Origin: Ilex aquifolium | Taxonomy: Eukaryota > Streptophyta > Magnoliopsida > Aquifoliales > Aquifoliaceae | Length of the DNA stretch: 64,000 bases | Direction of reading: 5' to 3' | NCBI GenBank assembly: GCA_951799425.1 | Contig: OX637395.1 | Span: 12,688,451-12,752,450 of the forward strand | Notes under the pieces: model-generated | What the model was told of the DNA's origin: nothing | What the model saw: the letters and a program-made list of their open reading frames with translations, nothing else | The model's database searches: none | Translations under genes and position numbers: made by a program | In this document: piece after piece, positions 1 through 11,966 of the stretch | How positions within the stretch are numbered: position 1 is the first letter of the stretch | Layout of the letters: each line of letters begins with the position of its first letter

Positions 1-1423
1 GCGGCGCCCAAGGTTGCCTAGTTAGCGTAGCTGACTCCACTTCCTTCTTTGGGTAGTGGTTCTTCCTTTGGGCAACATCTGGACTAGACTCCTGGTGGGT
101 GGAGTCAGTGTGCACTGAGTAGGTGGGCGCATGGGCGCCTGATACCTCTTCTTGGGACTCCTGTAAGGGCGTGGACTCCGCCACGAAATCGAATTCACTC
201 AACTCCACCATCCATTTGATCAACCTACCCGAGACTTCAGGCTTCCCCAAAATTCTTTTAAGTGGTTGATCTGTGACTACCACGATGGTGTGGCCCTGAA
301 AGTAGGGGCGCAGGCGTCTAGCTGCAGTGACGAGGGCAAGGGCCAATTTTTCTAACTCCGTGTACCTTACCTTTGCCCCTCGGTAGGCTCTACTCACATA
401 GTAGTCGGGCTTCTGGGTGCCCTCATCCTTTCTGATGAGGATAGAGCTTACGGCAGACGGTGAAGAGGAGAGGTAGAGGTACAGTTTCTCTCCTGGCAGT
501 GCATGGGAGAGCAGAGGTGGTGCGGCGAGGTAGGCCTTAAGCTTCTGAAAAGCTTTCTCAGCCTCTGGTCCCCACTGGAATGACCTGCGTAGGATTTTAA
601 AGAAAGGTAGGCATTTATCGGCTGACTTAGAGACAAACCTGTTGAGGGCTGCTACCCTTCCGTTGAGGCGTTGGACCTCCTTTGTCGAGGTCGGGGACTT
701 CATCTCCATAATGGCTCTGATCTTGTCGGTGTTAGCTTCTATGCCCCTCTTGTGGACCATGAAACCTAGAAATTTTCCTGAGCGGACGCCGAAGGCGCAC
801 TTTTCAGGGTTCAACTTCATCTTGTAGGCTCTTAACACATCAAAGGTCTCCTGCAGGTGTGATACATGATCATCCGCAGCTGCACTCTTCACCAACATGT
901 CATCTACATAGACCTCCATAGTCTTCCCAATCTGAGCCTCGAACATCTTGTTGACGAGGCGTTGGTATGTGGCACCTGCGTTCTTGAGTCCGAAAGGCAT
1001 CACCCTGTAACAGTAAGTGCCTTTTGGAGTAATGAAAGAGGTCTTCTCCTGATCTGGGGGGAACATGCTGATCTGATTGTAACCGGAGTAAGCATCTAGG
1101 AAACTCAAGAGTTCATGTCCAGCAGTGGGATCAATAAGGAGGTCGATGCGTGGGAGTGGATAACTGTTTTTTGGACAGGCTTTGTTGAGTTCCGTGAAGT
1201 CCACGCAGAGGCGCCACTTCCCATTGGTTTTGGTTACCATCACCACATTGGACAGCCAATCTGGGTAAGCTACCTCCCTTACTGATCCATTAGTTAACAA
1301 CTTGTTTACCTCTGCTTCCATGGCTTGCCTCCTTTCAGTGCTTACATTCCTCAGCTTCTGTCGAATAGGCTTATATCTGGGGTCAACATTAAGTCGATGG
1401 GAGGCCACCTCTGGGTTGATGCC
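1..1423 (-). pseudogene. Ty3/gypsy pol: reverse transcriptase / RNase H, partial
   Basis: Read on the minus strand, this encodes the RT and the start of RNase H of a Ty3/gypsy retrotransposon. Visible landmarks are the core motif VYVDDM (near 905-925), a PLPRID-type stretch, MPFGLKNAGATYQR (near 965-1005) and, further left, an RNase H region with the YTELEKLALALV block (near 340-370). The 5' side carries the linker ending in FAWSHEDL, where the reading frame meets a TAG (1421-1423) just before GINPEVASHRL; this could be a CAG-to-TAG change. The gene continues past the left edge, so integrase and the 3' LTR are not in the window. It is broken and presumed inactive. Family features fit a non-chromovirus, Tat-like plant lineage, but lineage assignment would need a tree. 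Confidence 0.85.
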
Positions 1424-2103
1424 CTACAGGTCTTCGTGAGACCAAGCGAAGACGTCTGTGTTCCGTCTGAGGAAGTCTACCAAGGCAGAAGCCTGCTCCT
1501 GTGAAAGTGAGGAGCCTATGTAGACCTTCCTTTCTGGAAGATTATCATTGATCACAACGGGTTGGAGCTCTTCTGCTGGTTCACCCCTTTCCATGGCACT
1601 GTCCTCCCTGGGGTCACACACTTCGACTTGGAGAGTCTCGTGTGGTCTCTTAGCCCTCGTAGAGGCCACATAGCATTCTCTGGTCGAGACCTGATCTCCT
1701 CTTATCTCCCAACCCCAGTGGATGTTGGGAAACGGAGGAGAAGGTGGTAGGTTGACGGTACTGCCCTTAGTGTGTTGAGGGCAGGTCGTCCAAGGATTAT
1801 ATTATAAGCAGAAGGGCAATCTAGTATTAGAAAATTTACTATTATAGTAGAGCTCCTTGGTGCAGTCCCTGCTATGACAGGCAAGGTGATGGATCCCAAG
1901 GGATGGACTCTCTCTCCTGAGAAGCCAACCAAGGGAGTCCTGACTGGCTGTAGTCGTTCTCTGCCGAGATGAAGGCTGTCGTAGGCTGAGGCAAATAAGA
2001 TGTCGGCTGAGCTACCACTGTCGACTAGGACTCTCCTAACCTGGTAGTTGGCTACCATCAAGGTCAAAACTAAGGGGTCATCATGTGGGACCTGGACCCC
2101 CAC
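1424..2103 (-). pseudogene. Ty3/gypsy aspartic protease and pol linker
   Basis: Minus-strand reading shows the retropepsin active site as VLVDSGSSADILF (near 2000-2040), followed by a second hydrophobic block ending YNIILGRPALNTL (near 1770-1805). Both are typical of the plant Ty3 protease. A linker running toward RT follows, in a different frame (1424-1669, ending DVFAWSHEDL). The two open stretches are not in one frame, so at least one frameshift lies near 1670-1750. The order gag, protease, RT on the minus strand is normal for Ty3/gypsy. Confidence 0.8.
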
Positions 2104-2145
2104 AAGGTCTTTATCTGAGAAGGTGATAACCTCCTCCTCTCCATG

Positions 2146-3794
2146 TCATGGTGTTTTCTTCAGGCGAGAGTCATGTGACTCTTGCTGTTTGGCCCTTCGG
2201 GCGTGTGCCTTCCTGGCGGAGTTGGAATCACCTCCCCTTCCTGACCCTCCAGTGATGGTCTGAATCTCACCGAGGGTTTGCTGGTGCTCACGCTCTTCAT
2301 GCAGTGGAGCTGATCCTCGACCAGCCACGTACTGCCTCAGATGGCCCCGTTGAATAAGTTCCTCAATTTGCTTCTTCAGCTGGAAGCAGTCATCTGTATC
2401 ATGGTCGTAGTCGTGGTGGAAGCGACAGTACTTACTGGTATTTTGGCGTTTGGGGTCGGATTTCATCTTCCCGGGCCAACGGATGGCGGGGTCATCCTGT
2501 ATTTGGAACAAGATGTGCTCCACTGAGGCGTTGAGTGGTGTGAAAGGCTGCCGGTCTCTCGGGGGCAGTGGACCGAAACGGTCCTTCACAGACACCCTGT
2601 TAGCTTTCTTTCTCTTGTTCTCGGTCTCCCTCATGTCTTCACGACTTTCTTTTCTCTTCTCACCTCCTCGAGAGGGCTCTCCTCGGAGGGCCTTGGTGAT
2701 GTCCTCCGCGTTCATGTACTTTTGAGCCCTGGATAGCAGCTCGGGCATACTGGAGGGCAGCTTCTTGAGTACAGAGAACATAAAACTGGAGGAACGAAGT
2801 CCAACGATAAAAGCGGCTAAGGCCACCTTATCATCCGGCTCCTCAACCTTGAGAACCTCCTTGTTGAAGCGGGCAAGGTAGCCCCTGAGGCTCTCGTCCC
2901 TGTCCTGCTTAATGGTAAGCAGGTGGGTTACTGGTTTCTGGTGGCGGCGTCCCCCAATGAAGTGGGAGACGAAGGACCTGCTTAGCTCTGAAAAAAGAAT
3001 GGATGGAGGAAGGCTTGATCTTGGAGAACCACTGGCGGGCAGACCCCTTCAAGGTGGTAGGGAAGGCTCTGCACATAACCTCCTCAGACACATTGTGGAG
3101 TTACATGAGGGATTTATAGGTGTCCAGGTGGTCAAGGGGGTCTTTGGTACCATCGAAGATCTCGATATTGGGTATCTTGAACTTCGAAGGCAGAGGATAA
3201 TTGATAATATCAGCAGTAAAATGCGTATCAGTACGTCTCACCAGGTAGTCTACGGCTTCAGGCGCCTGTGCCTTGATGGCGTTGAGGGCATCACCAAGCT
3301 GGTTCTGCACTTCTCTAATCTTCTCGTCCCACTGGTTGGGGACATCTTCAGTCGGATGATGGTACTGGCTTTGATGGTCACCGTATTGACTCTCACCGTC
3401 TTTATCCTCCTACGCAGGTATGTGTGAGAGAGGAGGACCACGCGAGCTGCCTGCGAGTTGAGGAGGGACTGTTGGGCGAGGGGCGCCCTGTGGCCTCGGG
3501 GCGTTCTGGCGAAGGGCCCCTTGGTGAGGGGCTGCCAGCCCCTCTACTGTTGGAGGGAGAGGTGCTCCTCCTGCGGGGTGAGGGGCGACGCCCCCTTGGG
3601 TGAGCATCAATTGAATGATCTGTTGGTTCTGTTCCATCAGCAACTGCATAGTCTGCAAGAGCTGTTGCTGTCCGATGACGGGAGTCGCCGTAGCAGAAGG
3701 TCCCGAAGGTGCGGGGGGAGGCGGAACCTCCTCCCGGTGAGCCGGGTTGCTGAGATTTTGATCTTGTAGTGATTGTCATGGATTCAATGAGCAA
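2146..3794 (-). pseudogene. Ty3/gypsy gag polyprotein, frameshifted
   Basis: Minus strand. A start region MTITTRSKSQ lies near 3750-3780, followed by a Pro/Ser/Arg-rich N-terminus. The capsid-like gag core follows: FKIPNIEIFDGTKDPLDHL (near 3125-3185), then FPTTLKGSARQWF (near 3020-3065), both hallmarks of the retrotransposon gag domain. A zinc-binding knuckle CRFHHDYDHDTDDC appears near 2390-2435. The frame shifts in a T-rich run around 2985-3000, between SIHSFF and the continuing ELSRSF frame, so gag is not translatable as one piece. Smaller breaks separate the N-terminal frames. It is the upstream neighbour of the protease on the minus strand and belongs to the same element. Confidence 0.8.
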
Positions 3795-3842
3795 AGAAGT
3801 AGAGCAATATAAACTTTGTCGTTCCCACAGACGGCGTCAAAC

Positions 3843-4799
3843 TGATGATGCACAAAATTGTCTTTGGTAAGATCAACAGTCAAGTATGAATAATGATGCA
3901 ATTAATGAGTAATTAACGAGTAATCAATGGCAATCAACGGAACTTAAAGCAATAAACAACAGATCAACACAGGAAATTATAGTGGTTCGGTCTCGGATGA
4001 CCTACTCCACTTTCGGGAATGGCAGCGGTGGCCTGGTGTTCTTTATTGATGAATAAGAGTCGCCGGAGAGATGGTCTTCGGGAGTATTACAGTGCTTTTT
4101 GGAGAGAGGAGAGAGAGAATGTGTGTGTGGTGCAGTATGCAAGGTACTGGAGGTGTTGGAGGCGTCTGAGATGTTGGAGATGTTGCAAGCGTCTCTTTAC
4201 CCTTGAGAGGGCTTACATTATATAGCTATGGTGAGGCGGTGCCGTAAGGAAGATGTCTTCCACTATTTTGGTAAGTACAATCATAGTAAGAGTGGACCTC
4301 TTTAAGGTAGGAATAGATCTTCGTATCCCGTCATTCTCTCCCTCGTGCTCCTATTCATTTAGAGGAGAGTCCTGAATTGGATTGGACTTTAGGCTGGACC
4401 TTGAGTTGGAGTGGGAGTACCGGAGTACCAAAGCAAGAGGAGCACCAAAGGGTAGGCGCCCAAGGGGCGGCGTCCAATGGCTAGCGCCCTATGGGCGGTG
4501 CCGATGGGTGGTCATCCCCCTTTGGGTGTTTTCCTTGGGCTGAGGTGTAGGCCTTCTGGTGTCTTCCTTCTTGGACTTGAGGCACCACGGCATGAGGAGA
4601 GAACAAGTGAGAGGTTGAGGAGGAGTGGGGGTTCAACCATTGGGCGGCGCCTAATGGTGGCGCCTAGTGGGCGGCGCCCATATGGCTTGGGCGCCCTTGG
4701 CCTCCCTTGGCTCCTTCACCTCTTCTCCACTCTCTTTAGATTGGTTGACCCAGCTTGATGGACTTTGGCGACTTGGACTATTCCTTGGGCCCTTTAGCA
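3843..4799 (-). repeat. putative 5' LTR of the Ty3/gypsy element
   Basis: Just outside the gag start, the minus strand has a boundary ...GCATCATCA followed by TTTGACGCCGTCTGTGGGAA (3820-3839). That motif commonly abuts the LTR/primer-binding region of plant Ty3 elements. Going outward, a 957-bp stretch begins TGCTAAAGGGCC (minus strand, ending at 4799), giving TG...CA ends. A TATA-like CTATATAATG lies on the minus strand near 4217-4226, and a sequence like AGTGGTTCGG typical of such LTRs lies near 3980. The partner LTR is outside the window, so the outer boundary and the TSD are unverified. Confidence 0.55.
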
Positions 4800-5230
4800 T
4801 TTGGGCCTTTCTCGTCGAATTTTTAAGTTTTTTAAATTTTTAAATTTTTTAAATTTTTTAAATTTTTTAAATTTTTTAAATTTTTTAAATTTTTAATTTT
4901 TAATTTTAATTTTTTAATTTATTTAAAAAAATATATATAAATACATATTTTATCATTATATTTTTATATGAAATTAATGTATATATAATATGTATATATT
5001 AAAAGATATATAGACAAATAAGATATATCTCAACACAAATAATTAACTTTCCATCTACTTTTCTTCCGATTTTGGAGGGATTGATTTTGGTGAGTTGGAA
5101 GGAAAATTAATCCATCCACTTCTCCATTTTTCCTACTTTCCTTCCTTACCAAATATGATGTTTTATCTATCCCTCCCACTTTCTATCCATCCACATTTCC
5201 ATCTTTCCATTTTTCTATCGTACGAAACGG
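4800..5230. repeat. AT-rich low-complexity DNA
   Basis: A tandem run of T5-6/A3 blocks (4825-4920) is followed by AT-rich DNA and a pyrimidine-rich stretch of CCATCCA/CTTCC-like words (5045-5225). No gene or element ends were recognised. Confidence 0.6.
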
Positions 5231-5919
5231 AGCATTAATGATTTTGATTTTAATCTTAACGGTTTGATTAATATAAATGGATAGAACCGTTAGACCTATC
5301 AAAAGAATAAATCATCACGAATATGACTAAACATGAGACAAATCAATAAACGCAATTTATACAAAATACAAAAGTCAACACGACGTGAATTCGAGTATAT
5401 ACCTTTATGATTTAAATACAAAGGTCCATTGAGTACGGGAAATTGACGAAAGGGGCTCCACTCTTTCTACTTATATTTGCAGATCAGGGACCATGGACAA
5501 AAAGTCCGACGGTTGACAGGTTTTAATTAATTTATTCTTTCTGATTAGCTTTCATGCGTGTGAATGATGTATCACTTGCATCGACGTACTGGTAATCGTC
5601 ACCGCAATCTTACTGAAAAAATGACTTTGGTCATTTGTAATATTTTCACTTTTTTCATCATTCTAGATTTTAAAAGACTAGTCTATGTGCAAGTGTATAA
5701 CAATGATCAAGACTGAACTGATGTTCATCCACTTTGATCTTATATACAAAATTCATCATAATTTTTTTTTCATATTTCACATATTTAATATTTTCAGGAA
5801 AAAAAATAGGACTAAATTTCAACTTTAATTAAATTTCAACTTTAATTTTTCGGTTTGAAATCGATTTCAATGTGAGCTCTCACTCGTCAATTTAAAAACA
5901 TGGAAGCCATTATCACGGG

Positions 5920-6074
5920 AGTAATTCTACACTGACCAAATTTAGAGCCCAAATAACATGACAGCATTTCATTTGAAGTATTTATTGGAGCCCAAATGAC
6001 ATGGCACCAAAAAAATAAGCTCAAGTCAGCTGTCATGTCATTTGGTCCCAAAATTTATTCAGTGTAACATTACT
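5920..6074. mobile_element. MITE, family A, copy 1
   Basis: A short element with imperfect terminal inverted repeats: AGTAATTCTACACTGACC at the left, and TCAGTGTAACATTACT at the right. Internally it has paired CAAATGACATG / CATGTCATTTGG words that can fold. A relative lies at 7657-7839. No clear TSD is seen. Confidence 0.6.
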
Positions 6075-6898
6075 GTTATCAAGGAGCATGACATCTTCAA
6101 GAGCTTGCTCTCAAGTCCTAGAAGCCCATTCTTTCACAAGATTCAAAGGGAGTGCTCGGTCAAGATTCGCAATCCCTCAAACAATTTCTTTGTCCAAAAA
6201 TCCAAAGTTTTAAAACAATAGATTTTTTTACAGTCACAACTCTTCAACCAATGTGTTTTTCAATCATATCCCTTCGAAAATGTAAATTATTAAACCAAAC
6301 TAAAATTAATTCTCAACAATAATCTCATTTTTAGAAGGGTACCCTCCTTAAAACACACCCTTTTTTTTTTTGGCGCTATTTAGCGAAGCTTGTGTCCGCG
6401 ATGATGTTCAGAGGACTGAGTGGTTGAGACATGAGAGAGCATCATAGAGCTTTAACAATAATGTAGGGTTTTGAGAAAGGAAGAGAGAAAGGATGACGAA
6501 ACAGACACCTTGTTTCGTATTTTGCGTGCCCAACGCGTAGGACAAATAAAAGACGACATTGACTTGGTTTGTCGCATAATAAGGGGTTGATTCAGTCCAT
6601 GTGGTTGAATGAAAATTGTCGGCCTGTGAAGAATAGATGAATGTAAATTATACCCCAATAATACTCCGCGTAGATATTGGAAAAATTAGAAGGCGGGCCC
6701 CAACATGGTGGTGTCACCTTTTTTTTATGACTTTTTGTTGCAAAAAGATTGCACACTATTTTATAATTTATTATATAGATATTAGACGAAGAGCACGAGG
6801 ATTGCCCATGTTCTTGGGGAAAGATTCTACATGACTTCCTCATTCATGGAAGCGACGGGCCAGCCAGCCCGCCAATTTAGTATGAAAGATTTAATAAA

Positions 6899-7054
6899 GA
6901 GTAATGTTATATGAATTTAAAAATTAGAGTTGATAATTATAATTATTAATTTTACGGTGAATTCTAAAATTTATTGAAACTCATTACCTATTTAATGATT
7001 ATGATTATTAAATTTATTTTTTAAATTTAATTTTAAGTTCATATAACATTATTC
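6899..7054. mobile_element. Mutator-like MITE with 9-bp TSD, copy in block 1
   Basis: A 156-bp element. The left end GAGTAATGTTATATGAA is the inverted match of the right end TTCATATAACATTATTC. It is flanked on both sides by TTTAATAAA (6890-6898 and 7055-7063), a perfect 9-bp TSD, as expected for Mutator-type elements. The same element with the same TSD sits at 56641-56796. Confidence 0.8.
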
Positions 7055-7310
7055 TTTAATAAATTTATTTAACCATTTTTTTGTAAAGATTTTGTAAATT
7101 TTTAGAAAAACCCAACCTTCACTTAATTTGAGGAGAGCCGTATGATAGGTGGTAACTACCTTGTACGGTTCAGGGGTAATCAGGGTACTCCAATCAGTGG
7201 GGCCGGGAATATCTTTGACTTTACTGAACATTGGTAGTATTATTGTTTAGAGGTTAATCGATGTGATGGTACTTTTGAAAATTGTACCAAGGACATAAAA
7301 AGCAAGTTCT

Positions 7311-7656
7311 CTTATATTATTTTAAATTTGGCTCATTATTGGCATTTGGAATGCAAACAAAACCCATGGTTTGCATTACATTTGGAATGTCAATAATGAG
7401 TTATATTCGTGTGACTCACCTATTGTGTTGTTCGTTTTGTATCATTATTATTCGTATTTTGTTTATATCAAAACCAATAAAAAAAATTTATTTAATGTGT
7501 TCTGAGTATTAAACATTAGTCTAAATTATTTATTATACGTATTTAATAATCGTGTCAATTTTATAATGCCGAATTCGTATCGGGTTGCTATCAACGGTGA
7601 GAACCAAGTCATTGACATCTGAGTCATAAGTCCGGGCAGTAGCCATTTTTCTCTAT
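7311..7656. other. intergenic, nothing recognised
   Basis: AT-rich sequence with a short repeated phrase (TTGGAATG... at 7338 and 7382). It resembles 9770-10010 from about 7500 on (ACATTAGTCTA, GTATTTAATAATCGTG). No gene seen. Confidence 0.4.
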
Positions 7657-7839
7657 GAATAATGCTGCACTGATCAAATTTTGAGACTAAATTTAAAACT
7701 CAAATGATATGACAGCATGTCATTTGGAATCTTTATTAGGATCCAAATGACATGGCACCAAATAAAGAAGTTCAAATCAACTGTCATGTCATTTGGGCTC
7801 TAAATTTAGTCCCAAAATTTGGTCAATGTAGTATTACTC
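7657..7839. mobile_element. MITE, family A, copy 2
   Basis: Relative of 5920-6074. The left end GAATAATGCTGCACTGATC pairs with the right end GGTCAATGTAGTATTACTC. It appears to split the promoter block: the TTTTCTCTATG/TATATA region that is continuous at 10031-10045 and 33326-33340 is separated by it here. Confidence 0.6.
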
Positions 7840-7993
7840 TTTCTCTATAGATATATTGGAGTAATGCTATGTATCCCAAATGTGCAACCCAAATTTGCAT
7901 CCCAAATGATTCTTTTTATGGGGACTGGGGAGTCAGGTAGACACCAAAAGTAGCTTGTAGCTTGTAGCTTGTAGCTGGTTGGTTTATTTCAAC

Positions 7994-8236
7994 ATGGAAA
8001 AAGGCCATGAGAACACAGAGGAAAAAGTTATGCAGAAGAAGAAGCCATTCAAGTTTGTTTTGGGAGGGATGAATTATACAAGGAGAATGGCGATGAACAA
8101 AAGGATGGGTCATCTTCTTCCTTCCTATACAATCCGGTCAGAGTACGTATATGCTATGCTATCCCTTAGTTTTAGTTACTTCTCTGCTGTATATACAACC
8201 CGGTGGTGCCTTCAAATTAACCTAACTGAGTTTTGA
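7994..8236 (+). other. conserved short reading frame MEKGHE..., copy 1a
   Basis: An ATG at 7994 opens MEKGHENTEEKVMQKKKPF... A second frame of the same DNA (…AIQVCFGRDELYKENGDEQ…) is also open and conserved in all four copies (7994, 10121, 33419, 59676), so the coding frame is uncertain. A GTA-type splice donor could lie near 8145. It may be the first exon or 5' UTR of the downstream four-segment membrane protein gene. No domain is recognised. Confidence 0.3.
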
Positions 8237-8459
8237 GATTTTTCATACACATTTACTTATATTTTCGTTCCTAAATTCTATTGTGGGTGCCTCTCTCTCT
8301 CTCTCCAGATTAATGGCAAATGAATGAAGCATTTGATTTCATTCTAAATCTCTTAGATGCCTTTGCAGACTTCTTTTTGTCCTAATACAGCCTATCCATT
8401 TAGATGCCTATCTCACTTAATGTCTAAACCAAATGTTTTTTGAGATTATGGAAAAAGTG

Positions 8460-10030
8460 TATAGTGTAAAAGAGACTCAAATCTTTACTTAAATATTCAG
8501 TAGTCATATTTTACCTTGCTTAGTTTTGAATTTGTCCTCAGTTAAATTTGAATTTTTTCATTAGAGTGCTTTTTACTAATAATCGCAATCCCTCGTACAA
8601 TTTCTTTGTCCAAAAATCCAAACTCTTATTACAATGGATTTTTTTACAGTCACAACTCTTCAACCAATGTGTTTTTCAATCATATCCCTTCAAAAATGTA
8701 AACTGAGTGGTTGACACATGAGAGGACATCATAGAGCTTTGACAATAATGTAGGGTTTTTAGGAAGGAAGAGAGAAAAGGGGACGAAACAGATACCTTGT
8801 TTTGTATTTTGCCTGCCTAACGTGTAGGAAAAATAAAAGACGAGATATGGACTGGTTTGTATTTTAATAAGGGGTTGATAACCCGATAATATTGTGATGA
8901 GATTAGCCGTTCAATGAATAGTTGGATGTAAATTATACCCCAATAATACTCCGCGTGGCGATTGGAAAAATTAGAAGGCGGGCCCAAACATGGTTGTGTC
9001 GGCTTGTTTTTATGACTTTTTTCTTGCAAATTAAATAGATTGCACATTCTTTTATAATATTAGACGAACAGCATGAAGAGCATTACCCATCTAGATATTT
9101 TTGATGTGATTTAGAAATAATTGTTCAAACTTTATTCCTTAACCAACAAATTCATATTAGCCAATAGCAGTTGTTCTTGCTTGTACAATTAATGGACCTT
9201 TTACAAAAGAAAGCAAAAAAGTGACAATAAGCTTCAAATTTTGAAATTATACCACAATTTTTTTTTTTTGATAAAAGGTGACAATAAACTTCACAATTGG
9301 AAACTATACCACATTTTTTTTGATTGCCAGCTCAGCTGAGGTGGGGGCATGTAAAGATGGGCAATACTATACTTACCAAAAAATTTTACTAAATGTTCAT
9401 CCCAAATGGTGTGGTACCATTTTTTATCATCAGATAAATAGATCTCATTAATATTTAATGTTGGAGATTGTATCACATCATTTAGTATGAAAGATTTAAT
9501 ACATTTTTTTAATAAGCATATCATTTTCCTGTAAAGATTTTGTAAATTTCTGATGCTATGACCAGGCCTAACCTTATCCTAATTTGCGTTTTAGCGGTTG
9601 GATGCTTTTTGAAAATTGTAGGAAGCACTAAAAACAAGCAAGTTCAAGTAGGCATCTACAAGTAGCCATCTAAATATCTTCACTTGCACTTCCCCTTATA
9701 AGGGGTTGTGTAAGTGTTGTGTTCAAAGAGTAGGCATCTAGAATGTAAACGGCGTACTCGTGTGACATCTAAACGACATTCGTGTGACCCACATGTTGTG
9801 TTATTCATGTCGTATCATTATTATTCGTGTTGTATTCATGTCAAGACCAACGAAAAAAAAAAATTTATTTAATGTGTTTTGAGTATTAAACATTAGTCTA
9901 GACTATTTATTATACGTATTTAATAATCGTGTTAATTTTTTAATTATTCGTGCCGGGTTCATATCAAGTTCATATCAACGGATCAGAGCTCACACCCTAA
10001 TTACTTACATCAGTCCGGGCAGTAACCAAT
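8460..10030 (+). repeat. duplicated block, upstream part, copy 1b
   Basis: Second copy, within block 1, of the upstream segment: TCGCAATCCCTCG near 8582, the ACTGAGTGGTTGACACATG region near 8701 and AATTAGAAGGCGGGCCC near 8968. It then continues through CAGCTCAGCTGAGGTGGGGGCATG (9329-9352), which is also found near 32870 and 58147. No gene is seen. It shows that the promoter block itself was duplicated in tandem inside block 1. Confidence 0.55.
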
Positions 10031-10045
10031 TTTCTTTATATATAG
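10031..10045 (+). promoter_or_regulatory. TATA-like promoter element, copy 1b
   Basis: ACCAAT followed ten bases later by TTTATATATAG, about 80 bases upstream of the MEKGHE ATG at 10121. The pair is conserved at 33320-33340 and, with changes, at 59581-59600. The spacing suits a plant TATA box plus CCAAT box. Confidence 0.4.
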
Positions 10046-10120
10046 ATGCATTCTTTTTGTGGGAACTGGGCAGTGAGCTAGACACCACAAGCAGCTTGTA
10101 GCTGGTTGGTTTATTTCAAC

Positions 10121-10345
10121 ATGGAAAAAGGCCATGAGATCACAGGAAAAGGTTATGCAGAAGAAGAAGCCATTCAAGTTTGTTTGGGGAAGGATGAATT
10201 ATACAAGGAGAATGGCGATGAACAAAAGGAAGGGTCATCTTCTTCCTTGCTATACAATCCGTTCAGAGTATGTACATGCTATCCCTTATTTTTAGTTACT
10301 TCTCTGCTGTATATACAACCCGGTGGTGCCTTCAAATTAACCTAA
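10121..10345 (+). other. conserved short reading frame MEKGHE..., copy 1b (shifted)
   Basis: The ATG at 10121 is followed by a two-base deletion relative to the other copies (CACAGGAAAAGG in place of CACAGAGGAAAAGG). This moves the start codon into the acidic frame GYAEEEAIQVCLGKDELYKE. A GTATGT donor-like site follows at about 10268. This is either a decayed copy or, less likely, the version with the original frame. No domain recognised. Confidence 0.3.
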
Positions 10346-10569
10346 CTGAGTTTTGAGATTTTTCTTACACATTTACTTATATTTTCGTTCCTAAATTCTA
10401 TTGCGGGTGCCTCTCTCTCTCTCTCCAGATTAATGGCAAATGAATGAAGCATTTGATTTCATTCTAAATCTCTTAGATGCCTCTGCAGATTTCTTTTTCT
10501 CCTAATACAGCCTATCCATTTACATGTCCATCTGACTTGATGTCTAAACCAAATGTTTTTTTGAGATTA

Positions 10570-10665
10570 TGGAAAAAGTGTATAGTGGTTTCCTCCTCCT
10601 CTCTCTCTGGAAGAGGTTCACCAGGAGAGAGAGAGAGGAAGCCACTGTACACTTTTAGTTACTTC
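10570..10665. repeat. hairpin repeat GTGTATAGTGG...CCACTGTACAC, block 1
   Basis: An inverted repeat: GTGTATAGTGG at 10577, a CT-rich arm, loop AAGAGGTTCACC, a GA-rich arm and GCCACTGTACAC. Single copies lie here and at 33875-33985. The unit is amplified about five-fold at 60080-60920. Confidence 0.65.
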
Positions 10666-10689
10666 CCTGCTGTATATATAACCCGGGGT

Positions 10690-11966
10690 GCCTTCAAACC
10701 TGCAACATCACTCGGTCCCTCTGACATTTTTTTTTCGCTTTCTGTTTTCTTTAGAGCCTGTGGAGTGAGGAGAGTCTGGAGACTCGTACTTTGAGTTTAA
10801 AGATTATTCGTGCTTTCAGAGTTTGGATCTTTGTTAGTTTATGAAGGTCACTCGAGACTCAAGATCATAAGCTTTAGGTTTATTTATACAATCATATGCT
10901 GCGCCAGCATATGACAACGCTGCTCATGCCCACCCTCAATTTTTTTTTTCTTAACATTACCTATATGTATTTCAAGTATTTCTTCAATATTTTTAATTAT
11001 GCACACCCTATTTTTTTTTGGCACATCAATTAGTGTACACTTATATCAAATGAATATGAATTTTTTCACACATTTTGCACATGTTATGTACCTATCTAGA
11101 TAAATTTTGAATATACTACAATCATTTTATACTTTTTAAGACTAAAAAAGGCATCATATACATATTCACTAGTTTATTTGTGATTTTAACATTTATTTGG
11201 CTAATTATGGTAAAAATTATAGAGTACACATTGAACTGCATAATTGATCGAATGAGTTATAAATAACAAAGCGATCAAATGATTGTGTATATAAATGATA
11301 GTAAAATTGTTATGCAACAATTTTAAAGTATGAAAATTCATCGGAGTTAATTCTAAATGATTTTAATTAGCCTATATTTTGTAAAAAAAAATAAAAAATT
11401 TGGTGTCGTTTGTATATACTAAGCTTACCAAATTTTGCTATGTTGGGTTTAATGAACTTTTAAGTATTAAATAGAATGTAATTAAATATAAATTATTGTC
11501 TTATTTCTATCAATTGTAAAAAAAAAAAAAAAATTAGTTTATTAAAATATTCGTGTCCACGTTAGCATGACTTTCTGGCTCCGCCCCTGTATACATTAAT
11601 CTCTGAATTTCATTGAATGTTATCATGTGTTTTCCAAACTCGACCAAGAGCCAACTGGGTTTTGAAAATTTTCATACATTTACTTATATTTTCGTATCTA
11701 CATTCTATTGTGGTGGCCTCTGTGTCAGACTGAATGTGTCTCTCTCTCTCCCTCCTTATCTGCCTCCGTCCCCCAAGTTTGATGGCAAATGAAGCATTTT
11801 ATTTCATGCCATATTTTCATTCTAAATCTCTTAGTTATAACTAAATGTTTTCTCAGAGGAGATTGGGCAAAACAGTGTAGTGGTGGTTTTTCCCTCCTCC
11901 CTCTTATCTTCTTTTTGTCTTACTACAGCCTATCCATTTACATGCCCATCTGACTTGATGTCTCAA
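10690..11966 (+). repeat. upstream region of gene copy 1
   Basis: Aligns with 34020-35740 (block 2) and in part with 60940-61450 (block 3): AACATCACTCGGTCCCTCTGAC near 10705, AGGTCACTCGAGACTCAAGAT near 10843 and CCAAGAGCCAACTGGG near 11645. It contains a stretch (10925-11580) missing from block 3. No coding exon recognised. Confidence 0.5.

Larger units (their letters stand above)
5540..7310 (+). repeat. duplicated block, upstream part, copy 1a
   Basis: This stretch has diverged copies at about 8.46-9.06 kb, 31.5-32.9 kb and 55.6-57.05 kb. Shared landmarks, in order, are GATTAGTATGTGTATAGGTG-like sequence, TCGCAATCCCTC near 6165, ACTCTTCAACCAATGTG near 6240, the GAGGACTGAGTGGTTGA region near 6412 and AATTAGAAGGCGGGCCC near 6686. 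The copies differ by MITE insertions listed separately. No convincing coding exon was found in it. Confidence 0.6.

Noticed and set aside
3458..3769. Plus-strand open frames opposite the Ty3 gag
   Set aside because: They are complements of the GC-rich gag coding region, with no family resemblance.
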